A stretch of DNA of 7,758 bases from Paracoccus sp. (in: a-proteobacteria) (GCA_018056045.1 JAGPGI010000111.1:1-7758), one strand, 5' to 3'. Positions 1 through 4,771 are shown, counted from the stretch's first letter. Made by a program: numbers and translations. Notes: a model not told the origin generated them from the letters alone.

Positions 1-99
1 GGTTTCGCGGATCATCCGCTCTTCCTCGGTCAACTGGTCATCCAGCAGGAACGGATCGGACCAGGAAAACGGGACACCCTTATGCGATTTCGTCGTCAC
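1..99 (-). CDS. gcdH: Glutaryl-CoA dehydrogenase, N-terminal fragment (cut by window edge)
   Basis: Only the first 33 codons are in the window; the rest lies beyond base 1. Reading the minus strand from a GTG at 99-97 gives a peptide beginning MTTKSHKGVPFSWSDPF and continuing LLDDQLTEEERMIRET. The 'DPFLLDDQLTEEER' stretch is the typical N-terminus of glutaryl-CoA dehydrogenase, the FAD acyl-CoA dehydrogenase that oxidises and decarboxylates glutaryl-CoA to crotonyl-CoA in lysine, tryptophan and glutarate breakdown. The GTG start is supported by AGAGG at 110-106, six bases upstream; the nearby ATG at 104 is out of frame and closes at once. The gene is divergent from a LysR-type regulator, an arrangement also known for gcdH elsewhere, so it is probably that regulator's target. 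The identification rests on a short N-terminal match recognised by eye, and the FAD and catalytic regions cannot be seen. Confidence 0.8.
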   Translation of the reverse strand, partial: MTTKSHKGVPFSWSDPFLLDDQLTEEERMIRET

Positions 100-141
100 G
101 TCATGCCTCTTGCGATGAGATGGCCCTGCGAGGGGCGGCTG

Positions 142-216
142 GATCATTCATTACAGCTTTCAAAACCCCTCGCAAAATGGATAATTCTCATCAGTTGATG
201 CATAGGATGAATGATC
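142..216. promoter_or_regulatory. gcdH / LysR divergent control region with inverted repeats
   Basis: The 111 bp between the two divergent start codons contain a perfect 10-bp inverted repeat: GATCATTCAT at 142-151 and ATGAATGATC at 207-216. The right copy overlaps the start of the regulator gene. Between them is a smaller dyad, CATCA-GT-TGATG (189-200). LysR-type proteins bind dyads between divergent genes and often sit on their own promoter, so these are reasonable candidate operators. I could not assign -35/-10 boxes with confidence. The binding role is inferred; the repeats themselves are seen directly. Confidence 0.45.
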
Positions 217-1125
217 TTGCGACAAAGGCGCTTTCTTCCGAATCTCAGCCTGCTTCTCGCCTTCGATGCGGTGATGCGCCGGGGTTCGGTCACCGGGGCG
301 GCGCAGGATCTGGGGCTGACGCAAAGCACGATCAGTCGCCTGCTGCAAAGCCTTGAGGCGCAGCTGGGCCAGAGCCTGTTCACGCGCCACAAGAAACGCC
401 TGACGCCCACCGAGGCCGCCCAGCGTTATTTCCGCGACATCTCGGGCGCGCTTGACATCATCCAGCGCGCCGGCATGTCGCTGATCGCCAATCCCGATGG
501 CGGCACGCTGGATCTTGCGGTCCTGCCCACCTTTGCCACCCGCTGGCTGGCGCCGCGCCTGCCGGATTTCCTGTCGCAAAACCCCGGAGTTTCCATCAAT
601 CTGGCCACCCGCTTTACCACGTTCAGCTTTGAGACCGAGCCCTTTGACGCGGTGATCTTCTTTGGCCGCGACGACTGGCCGGGGGCGAAACACCTGAAAC
701 TGTTCGAGGAACGCCTGACCGCCTGCGCCTCGCCGCAGTTTCTGGCCGGCCATCCGATTGCGCAGACCGGGGATCTGGCGGGCTGCGTGCTTTTGCAACT
801 GGCCACGCGCCCCGGCGCATGGGCGGACTGGTTCGCCGGGCAGGAGGCGACCCGCCCCGATGGCGTCAGCAGCATGGTCGTGGACCAGTTCTCGATGATG
901 ATCCAGGTGGCGATTTCGGGTCTGGGGGTGGCGCTTTTGCCCGACTACCTCGCCCGGATCGAGATCGCCGAGGGTCGGCTGCAACCGATCCTGCAACCGG
1001 GCGTGCCGGGGCGCGGCGCCTATTGGCTGGCCTGGCCAGACCGCAAGGCCGGGCTGAAGCCATTGGAGGCGTTCCGGAGCTGGCTGGCCGCGCGCATGGC
1101 GCAGGACGGTGTTCACGCGGAATGA
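211..1125 (+). CDS. LysR-type regulator, GcvA-like, probably controlling gcdH
   Basis: This 304-residue protein has the length and layout of a LysR-type transcriptional regulator. A winged helix-turn-helix spans about residues 11-70, with the recognition region around 'GSVTGAAQDLGLTQSTISRL' (25-44). A linker leads to a periplasmic-binding-protein-like effector domain (about 95-295), with 'FATRWLAPRLPDF' (108-120) and 'VAISGLGVALLPDYL' (233-247), both typical of the GcvA-like subgroup. It is cytoplasmic and DNA-binding. It is divergent from gcdH, which suggests local control of glutaryl-CoA/lysine catabolism; the effector may be glutarate or a CoA ester, but that is inference. The ATG at 211 sits only three bases after AGGA (204-207). 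A TTG at 217 in the same frame has nine bases of spacing and gives the common opening LRQRRFLP, so it may be the true start. A hairpin lies just after the stop codon. Confidence 0.9.
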   Translation: MILRQRRFLPNLSLLLAFDAVMRRGSVTGAAQDLGLTQSTISRLLQSLEAQLGQSLFTRHKKRLTPTEAAQRYFRDISGALDIIQRAGMSLIANPDGGTLDLAVLPTFATRWLAPRLPDFLSQNPGVSINLATRFTTFSFETEPFDAVIFFGRDDWPGAKHLKLFEERLTACASPQFLAGHPIAQTGDLAGCVLLQLATRPGAWADWFAGQEATRPDGVSSMVVDQFSMMIQVAISGLGVALLPDYLARIEIAEGRLQPILQPGVPGRGAYWLAWPDRKAGLKPLEAFRSWLAARMAQDGVHAE

Positions 1126-1129
1126 GACG

Positions 1130-1158
1130 CGGCAGGTTCGGCCACCCGGAACTTGCCG
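1130..1158 (+). terminator. Hairpin after the LysR regulator gene
   Basis: Five bases beyond the stop codon, CGGCAGGTTC (1130-1139) pairs with GAACTTGCCG (1149-1158): ten pairs including one G-U, with a nine-base loop. No T run follows, so it may be an RNA 3' end stabiliser or a weak or factor-assisted terminator rather than a classic intrinsic one. Confidence 0.45.
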
Positions 1159-1194
1159 GGGTCAGCCACGATCCCTCATCCTACCCGTGACAAC

Positions 1195-1253
1195 ACCCAT
1201 ATGCGTGACGGCTATCAGGGTGATAGCGCGATGACAAACATAGGTTTATGGGT
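1195..1253. repeat. Nested inverted repeats between the LysR gene and tRNA-Ala
   Basis: A compact perfect palindrome, GCTATCA-GGG-TGATAGC (1211-1227), lies inside a second 7-bp inverted repeat, ACCCATA (1195-1201) and TATGGGT (1247-1253). A small CATA-GGTT-TATG dyad (1239-1250) overlaps the outer right arm. The area is more AT-rich than the flanking genes and contains no credible ORF. It lies downstream of both the plus-strand regulator and the minus-strand tRNA. It could be a 3'-end structure or an operator-like site; I do not recognise it. Confidence 0.5.
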
Positions 1254-1278
1254 ATCTTACATCGCCTGACGGTGAATT

Positions 1279-1354
<76 letters not shown>

Positions 1355-1397
1355 ACCGGAGGTCCAAGCAGCGCGTTACGCCGCTTGCGTGGGGCGT

Positions 1398-1426
1398 CGT
1401 ATAAGAGGGGGTGCAAATGAGCGCAA
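1398..1426 (-). promoter_or_regulatory. Probable promoter of tRNA-Ala
   Basis: On the minus strand TTGCGC (1426-1421) and TATACG (1403-1398) are separated by exactly 17 bases. They sit 44 bases ahead of the mature 5' end of tRNA-Ala, which would give a leader of roughly 35-40 nt to be removed by RNase P. The spacing and the -10-like box fit a sigma-70 type promoter; the assignment is by inspection only. Confidence 0.5.
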
Positions 1427-1444
1427 GGGGAAAATTTCAACTTT

Positions 1445-1551
1445 CGGAAATGACCCGGCAAGGCCGCGAAATCTCCTCGCCCGATTATCCTCCGAGCCGC
1501 ACATCCGGCAGCCGTTCAGGGCCGTCACGCCCGGCAAGGATGTCATTTCCG
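1445..1551. repeat. Paired inverted and direct repeats
   Basis: The outer 10-bp arms CGGAAATGAC (1445-1454) and GTCATTTCCG (1542-1551) are perfect inverted copies. Just inside each is the 10-bp direct repeat CCCGGCAAGG (1454-1463 and 1530-1539). The block is 107 bp long and has no gene. No target-site duplication or transposase is evident, so I cannot call it a mobile element. Confidence 0.5.
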
Positions 1552-1568
1552 GGGCCCACGGGAACAGA

Positions 1569-1596
1569 TCGGCTCAGGCATGTCGGCTCAGGCTTG
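1569..1596. repeat. Tandem 14-bp duplication
   Basis: TCGGCTCAGGCATG (1569-1582) is followed directly by TCGGCTCAGGCTTG (1583-1596), 13 of 14 positions identical. There is no third copy. This is probably a local replication-slippage duplication in non-coding DNA. Confidence 0.7.
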
Positions 1597-1667
1597 GCGA
1601 CGGCATGAAGCCCATCGCCCGACCGTCAGAAACAACCGGTCCTGACCTTTCCGGGCAGCCGCGCCGC

Positions 1668-1868
1668 TCATGCGCCGCTGATGTTGCGCCAGCGGCTATG
1701 AATGTTCTCGCAATGCGCCGCTTCCTTGAAGGCGCGATCCATCACGACCATGAATGCGCTGCGCCAGACCGACGGGGGCTGACGATAGACCCGCGAACAA
1801 AGGGGTTCGGAGTTTTGGCCACCAAGCGCACGGTTGATGGCAACGGAGGTGCTCCACCAGGCGTTCAT
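1668..1868 (-). CDS. Small protein (66 aa) resembling phage/accessory 'LGG...ExLxSR...HC' proteins
   Basis: The start ATG (1868-1866) has GAGG (1878-1875) six bases upstream, and an in-frame TAG a few codons before it fixes this start. A promoter-like TTACAT-N17-TTTAGT (1915-1887) lies just ahead. The protein has 'INRALGG' (11-17), 'EPLCSR' (21-26), a central Trp (35), 'MDRAF' (43-47) and a C-terminal 'HC' (52-53). This order matches, as far as I recall, a family of small proteins common in phages and prophage-like regions with LGG, E-x-LS-S-R and HC landmarks; their function is unknown to me and some carry doubtful helicase labels. There is no signal peptide or clear membrane segment. Codon choice looks coding. 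It stands alone between tRNA-Ala and the tsaC leader, with no other phage gene nearby, so it may be a stray accessory gene. Confidence 0.55.
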   Translation of the reverse strand: MNAWWSTSVAINRALGGQNSEPLCSRVYRQPPSVWRSAFMVVMDRAFKEAAHCENIHSRWRNISGA

Positions 1869-1886
1869 CTTGAACCTCGAATACTA

Positions 1887-1915
1887 ACTAAATGCCTTCC
1901 ACCATATAAATGTAA
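1887..1915 (-). promoter_or_regulatory. Possible promoter of the 66-aa gene
   Basis: On the minus strand TTACAT (1915-1910) and TTTAGT (1892-1887) are 17 bases apart in a locally AT-rich patch, and would give a short leader of about 10-15 nt that includes the GAGG ribosome binding site. Each box matches four of six consensus bases. This is a visual call. Confidence 0.3.
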
Positions 1916-1919
1916 CGCC

Positions 1920-1947
1920 TTGGAAACACCGGGCGTTCACATATACC
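1920..1947 (+). promoter_or_regulatory. Possible promoter for the tsaC leader or a small RNA
   Basis: TTGGAA (1920-1925) and TATACC (1942-1947) are separated by 16 bases on the plus strand. Transcription would begin near 1954, about 220 nt ahead of tsaC, and would first meet the terminator-like hairpin at 2028-2052. The region also lies over the upstream part of the minus-strand small gene, so only mapping of transcript ends could settle the direction. Confidence 0.3.
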
Positions 1948-2027
1948 AGCATCCTCCTGTATCGCCGATTCGTCACCGTGCCTTTTTGGATAGTCCGGCA
2001 CCGGGATACACGGCCAGATGGACTCTG

Positions 2028-2052
2028 CCGGCAGCGCCCCGGGCCGGTTTTT
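2028..2052 (+). terminator. Terminator- or attenuator-like hairpin with T run
   Basis: CCGGC (2028-2032) pairs with GCCGG (2043-2047), with a ten-base loop, and is followed at once by TTTTT (2048-2052). This is the only hairpin-plus-T-run found on the plus strand between the regulator gene and tsaC. As no plus-strand gene precedes it, it would either end a short RNA started near 1954 or act as an attenuator in the tsaC leader. The stem is short, so strength is uncertain. Confidence 0.4.
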
Positions 2053-2097
2053 CACCCCGCGGCGGGCAGCAGGGCGACGTTGACGCGCAGGCCCCTG

Positions 2098-2126
2098 CCC
2101 CTTAACAGTCGCCGCAGGCGAAGGGG
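2098..2126 (+). promoter_or_regulatory. Hairpin that can mask the upstream-ORF ribosome binding site
   Basis: CCCCTT (2098-2103) is complementary to AAGGGG (2121-2126), the ribosome binding site of the small ORF at 2133. The enclosed bases contain a second perfect stem, CGCC-GCA-GGCG (2110-2120), directly abutting the first and leaving only a six-base bulge (2104-2109). An alternative pairing also exists: GGCCCC (2090-2095) with GGGGCC (2124-2129). Both would block ribosome access. The complementarity is seen directly; a regulatory role is inferred. Confidence 0.4.
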
Positions 2127-2132
2127 GCCAGA

Positions 2133-2177
2133 ATGGACGTGCAACGCAGATCAACCCAGCCGAGAACGCCCCGATGA
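2133..2177 (+). CDS. 14-codon upstream ORF overlapping the tsaC start
   Basis: ATG at 2133 is preceded by AAGGGGG (2121-2127) with five bases of spacing, the strongest ribosome binding site in this area. It encodes MDVQRRSTQPRTPR and ends at TGA 2175-2177, which overlaps the tsaC ATG (2174-2176) as ATGA. tsaC has no good ribosome binding site of its own, so the short ORF probably brings ribosomes to it by translational coupling. It contains two AGA arginine codons, plus TCA and CGA; I see no AGA among the arginine codons of tsaC itself, so translation may be slow. Whether the peptide has any function of its own is unknown. Confidence 0.5.
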   Translation: MDVQRRSTQPRTPR

Positions 2178-3169
2178 GCGGCGGCGCGCGGGTCCTTCCC
2201 GCAGGTGATCCCGCCGCGCTGAGCGAGGCGGCGGCGCTGCTGGCACGGGGCGATCTGGTCGCCATCCCGACCGAGACGGTCTATGGGCTGGCCGGGGCCT
2301 CGACCATGCCCGAGGCGGTGGCGCGCATCTATGCCGCGAAAGGCCGCCCCAGCCACAACCCGCTGATTTCCCATGTCTCCGGCATCGCCATGGCCGAGCG
2401 TTACGTCACCTTTGACGCCCGCTCGCGGGCCCTCGCGCAGGCCTTCTGGCCGGGGCCGCTGACGCTGGTCCTGCCGCTTCTGCCGGGGCCGGGCATAGAC
2501 CGCAGCACCACCGCCGGCGGAGAGACCGCGGCGGTGCGGGCGCCGCGCGGCTTTGCCCATGAACTGATCGCACGGCTGGACCTGCCGCTGGCGGTGCCAA
2601 GCGCCAACCGTTCGGGCCGGATCAGCCCGACGCGAGCCGAGCATGTTCTGGCCGATCTGGGCGACCGCCTGCCGCTGATCGTGGATGGCGGCCCGACCGA
2701 GATCGGCGTCGAATCGACCGTGGTCCGGGTCCGTCCCGACGGCATCGACATTCTGCGCGCGGGCGTCATCACCCCCGACCAGATCGCTCTGGCCGCCGGC
2801 TTCGATCTGCATGATGTGGCGGCGTCCACGGGGGATGGCGGCGTGCTGATCTCGCCCGGCATGCTCAGCTCCCATTATGCGCCGCGCGCGCGGGTGCGGA
2901 TGAATGCGGGCGATGTCGCGCCGGGCGAGGCATTGATCACCTTTGCCGGCCAGCGCCTGACGGGGCAAGAGCGCGCGGCGCTGGTCCTTGACCTCAGCCC
3001 CTCGGGCGATCTGGCCGAGGCGGCGCGCGAATTGTTCGGCCTGCTGCATCGCGCGGATGCCAGTGGCGCGGACAGCATCGCCGTGGCGCCGATCCCCGAT
3101 CATGGCATCGGCACAGCGATCATCGACCGGCTGACCCGCGCCGCCGCGCCCCGCGACGCGACCGCCTAG
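2174..3169 (+). CDS. tsaC: L-threonylcarbamoyladenylate synthase (TsaC/Sua5, long form)
   Basis: This 331-residue cytoplasmic enzyme makes threonylcarbamoyl-AMP from threonine, bicarbonate and ATP. It is the first step in forming t6A at position 37 of tRNAs that read ANN codons; TsaB/D/E then transfer the group. The YrdC fold spans about residues 14-205, with 'PTETVYGL' (32-39), 'KGRPSHNPL' (56-64), 'SANRSG' (143-148) and 'ESTVV' (180-184), the usual substrate- and ATP-binding motifs. The linker 'SPGMLSSHYAPR' (227-238) and a C-terminal Sua5 domain (about 239-325) mark the long Sua5 form rather than the short TsaC of E. coli; length is normal. The ATG at 2174 has a poor ribosome binding site but overlaps the stop codon of a 14-codon upstream ORF, suggesting coupled translation. 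The gene converges on the AhpD-like gene, sharing the four bases CTAG at their stops. Confidence 0.92.
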   Translation: MSGGARVLPAGDPAALSEAAALLARGDLVAIPTETVYGLAGASTMPEAVARIYAAKGRPSHNPLISHVSGIAMAERYVTFDARSRALAQAFWPGPLTLVLPLLPGPGIDRSTTAGGETAAVRAPRGFAHELIARLDLPLAVPSANRSGRISPTRAEHVLADLGDRLPLIVDGGPTEIGVESTVVRVRPDGIDILRAGVITPDQIALAAGFDLHDVAASTGDGGVLISPGMLSSHYAPRARVRMNAGDVAPGEALITFAGQRLTGQERAALVLDLSPSGDLAEAARELFGLLHRADASGADSIAVAPIPDHGIGTAIIDRLTRAAAPRDATA

Positions 3170-3738
3170 CCGCGCCCCATGGCATAGAATTCGGGATTGG
3201 CGCGCATCGAAAAGCTGTTCGCCAGCCGGTTCGACATGCCGAAAAACGCCGAGATCGCGGCAATGTCCCAGCCGTCCTCGTCGGTCAGGCCATGCCCGCG
3301 CAGGGTCTCGTAATCGGTCTCATTGACCTCATAGGCACGGGCCGAGACCTTCATGGCGAAATCCAGCATGGCGCGCTGGCGCGGCGTAATATCGGCCTTG
3401 CGATAGTTCACCGCCACCTGATCCGCGATCAGCGGATCCTTGGCCCGGATGCGCAGGATCGCGCCATGGGCGACGACGCAATATTCGCATTGGTTCAGGT
3501 TCGAGGTGGCGACGACGATCATCTCGCGCTCGGCCTTGGTCAGGTTGCCGGGCTTGTCCATCAGCGCGTCGTGATAGGCGAAAAAGGCCCGGAATTCGTC
3601 CGGGCGATGGGCCAGCGCCAGAAACACATTCGGCACGAAGCCGGATTTCTCCTGCACAGCCTCGATGCGGGTGCGGATATCCTCGGGCAGGTCGGCAAGC
3701 CGGGGCACGGGAAAGCGGCTGATCTGCGCTTGGCTCAT
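3166..3738 (-). CDS. AhpD-like peroxidase-related protein (carboxymuconolactone decarboxylase family)
   Basis: The real gene starts at ATG 3738-3736, giving 190 residues, with AAGGAG six bases upstream; a longer open frame reaching 4098 is a shadow of oxyR. The core 'NQCEYCVVAHGA' (82-93) has the Cys-x-x-Cys pair (C84, C87) and His91 of AhpD-type enzymes, and Glu72 lies twelve residues before the first Cys, as in AhpD. It matches the 'peroxidase-related enzyme' branch of the family, which is expected to use the Cys pair in peroxide or disulfide reduction; the natural substrate is not known. No signal peptide is seen, so it is cytoplasmic. It forms an operon with oxyR, its ATG overlapping the oxyR stop as ATGA, which suggests coupled translation and a part in the peroxide response. 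No lipoyl- or AhpC-type partner is in the window. Confidence 0.87.
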   Translation of the reverse strand: MSQAQISRFPVPRLADLPEDIRTRIEAVQEKSGFVPNVFLALAHRPDEFRAFFAYHDALMDKPGNLTKAEREMIVVATSNLNQCEYCVVAHGAILRIRAKDPLIADQVAVNYRKADITPRQRAMLDFAMKVSARAYEVNETDYETLRGHGLTDEDGWDIAAISAFFGMSNRLANSFSMRANPEFYAMGRG

Positions 3739-4694
3739 GGCGTTCTCCTTGGTGGCGGCGGGTCGGTTTCCAACTCGAAACCATCGTGACCGCTGCCGGC
3801 CCCGGCGGCAAGGGCGGCGGCGCGCACTGCCGCCGCGGCTTCGGCCAGTTGCGCGGCCAGAGGGTTGGTCTTGCGCCAGACCATGCCGATCACACGCGAG
3901 GGGCGCGGGGCAGCCAGCCGCGAGACGGTGACCGGGGCCGAGCTGGCCTCGATCGCCACCGCCATCTGCGGGATCAGCGTGACGCCGATCCCCGCCCCCA
4001 CCATCTGGACCAGCGTCGAGAGCGAGCTGCCCTCCATCATGTCGCGGCTGACCGCGGGCGACATCTTGCAAAAGGACAGCGCCTGATCGCGAAAGCAATG
4101 CCCCTCTTCCAGCAGCAAAAGCCGCATCTCGCGCAGCATGTCCGAACTGGGGACGGGTTTTCCGGCGTCCTTTTGCGGCCGCACCAGCAGGAACTCCTCG
4201 GCGAAAAGCGGCACCTCGGCCAGACCGGGCTCCGAGACCGGCAGCGCAACGATGGCCGCGTCCAGCCGCCCCTCGGCCAGATCGTCGATCAGCCGCCGCG
4301 TCACCGCCTCGCGCGGGCGCAGGTCCAGATCAGGATAGCGCGCCGCCAGCGCCTGCACGATGCCGGGCAGAAGATAGGGCGCGACGGTCGGGATGACGCC
4401 GATGCGTAACTGCCCGGTCAGCACGCCCCGCGCGGCCTGACCCAGCTGCGCCAGCTCATCCACGGCCTGCAGGATATCGCGCGCGCGGACCGCGAATGAT
4501 TCGCCCAGGGGCGTCAGGCTGATCTGGCGGGTGCCGCGTTCGATCAGGGCGGCGCCCAGAATATCCTCAAGCTCCTTCATCTGCAAAGACAGCGCCGGCT
4601 GCGAAATGGCGCAAGCCTCGGCCGCACGGCCGAAATGGCCATGCCGGGCAAGGCTGTCGAAATAGCGCAGATGTTTCATGGTCAGGGAACTCAT
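3735..4694 (-). CDS. oxyR: Hydrogen peroxide-sensing LysR-type activator OxyR
   Basis: This 319-residue LysR-type regulator carries the OxyR signature. The winged helix-turn-helix covers about residues 8-66 ('FGRAAEACAISQPALSLQMK', 21-40), and the effector domain runs from about 95 to 295. In 'EEGHCFRDQALSFC' (196-209), C200 and C209 correspond to the E. coli OxyR sensing pair C199/C208, with the flanking His, Arg and Asp also kept. 'STLVQMVGAGIGVTLIPQMA' (226-245) matches the family. Oxidation of the Cys pair by peroxide would switch it to an activator. It is divergent from katG, its expected target, and its stop overlaps the start of an AhpD-like gene (ATGA). Two starts are possible, ATG 4694 and ATG 4679 (Met6); neither has a strong ribosome binding site. 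The Pro-rich C-terminal tail (311-319) is unremarkable in function but overlaps the next gene's ribosome binding site. Confidence 0.93.
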   Translation of the reverse strand: MSSLTMKHLRYFDSLARHGHFGRAAEACAISQPALSLQMKELEDILGAALIERGTRQISLTPLGESFAVRARDILQAVDELAQLGQAARGVLTGQLRIGVIPTVAPYLLPGIVQALAARYPDLDLRPREAVTRRLIDDLAEGRLDAAIVALPVSEPGLAEVPLFAEEFLLVRPQKDAGKPVPSSDMLREMRLLLLEEGHCFRDQALSFCKMSPAVSRDMMEGSSLSTLVQMVGAGIGVTLIPQMAVAIEASSAPVTVSRLAAPRPSRVIGMVWRKTNPLAAQLAEAAAAVRAAALAAGAGSGHDGFELETDPPPPRRTP

Positions 4695-4707
4695 AAGTTC
4701 AACATAT
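4693..4707. promoter_or_regulatory. Candidate OxyR operator (T-N11-A dyad)
   Basis: ATAAGTT-C-AACATAT is a 7-1-7 dyad with six of seven pairs matching, containing the LysR-type T-N11-A core. Compared with the E. coli OxyR element ATAG-N7-CTAT it keeps eight of the ten specified positions, including the internal T and A. Its centre (4700) is about 65 bp upstream of a plausible katG start point near 4765, the usual place for a LysR-type recognition site. It also covers the ATG at 4694 and the likely oxyR -10 region, as expected for autoregulation. A matching second half one helical step downstream is not obvious. Confidence 0.5.
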
Positions 4708-4730
4708 CACACACATTAGAAAATGAAAAT
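4703..4730 (-). promoter_or_regulatory. Possible oxyR promoter
   Basis: On the minus strand ATTTTC (4730-4725) and GATATG (4708-4703) are 16 bases apart in an AT-rich stretch. Transcription would start near 4696, so the ATG at 4694 would be almost leaderless, whereas Met6 (4679) would have a leader of about 17 nt. The -35 box is poor. The -10 box overlaps the candidate OxyR dyad. Confidence 0.3.
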
Positions 4731-4758
4731 TTATCTTATTGTCCTGCCCTGTTAAGCT
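4731..4758 (+). promoter_or_regulatory. Possible katG promoter
   Basis: TTATCT (4731-4736) and TAAGCT (4753-4758), 16 bases apart, are weak matches to -35 and -10 boxes, as is common where an activator such as OxyR is needed. The predicted start near 4765 would place the upstream dyad at about -65. This is a tentative assignment. Confidence 0.3.
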
Positions 4759-4771
4759 GCCGGAGCAAATT

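Larger units (their letters stand above)
1427..1667. other. Non-coding stretch with short direct and inverted repeats
   Basis: I find no convincing gene here on either strand; open frames are short, lack ribosome binding sites and give low-complexity proteins. What can be seen are repeats. CGGAAATGAC (1445-1454) is inverted as GTCATTTCCG (1542-1551). CCCGGCAAGG occurs directly at 1454-1463 and 1530-1539, adjoining or near those arms. A near-perfect 14-bp tandem duplication occupies 1569-1596. The DNA may be a degraded remnant or the 3' region of the minus-strand small gene at 1668-1868. Confidence 0.5.

Noticed and set aside
160..1116. A 318-codon minus-strand open frame opposite the LysR gene.
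   Set aside because: Antisense shadow of a clear LysR-type coding frame, rich in Arg, Gly and Gln and without any domain.
1889..1957. A 22-codon minus-strand ORF after AGGAGG, just upstream of the 66-aa gene.
   Set aside because: The AGGAGG abuts the ATG with no spacing, so it would not initiate well; no evidence that it is a leader peptide.
1888..2265. A 125-codon minus-strand frame across the tsaC start and leader.
   Set aside because: It begins inside tsaC, has low-complexity Ala/Arg/Pro content, and shows no domain.
2102..3103. A 333-codon minus-strand open frame opposite tsaC.
   Set aside because: Antisense shadow of a gene with clear YrdC/Sua5 motifs; no domain and biased composition.
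3739..4098. An N-terminal extension of the AhpD-like protein (open frame starting at 4098).
   Set aside because: The extension lies within oxyR in another frame; the ATG at 3738 has AAGGAG at proper spacing and matches the family N-terminus.
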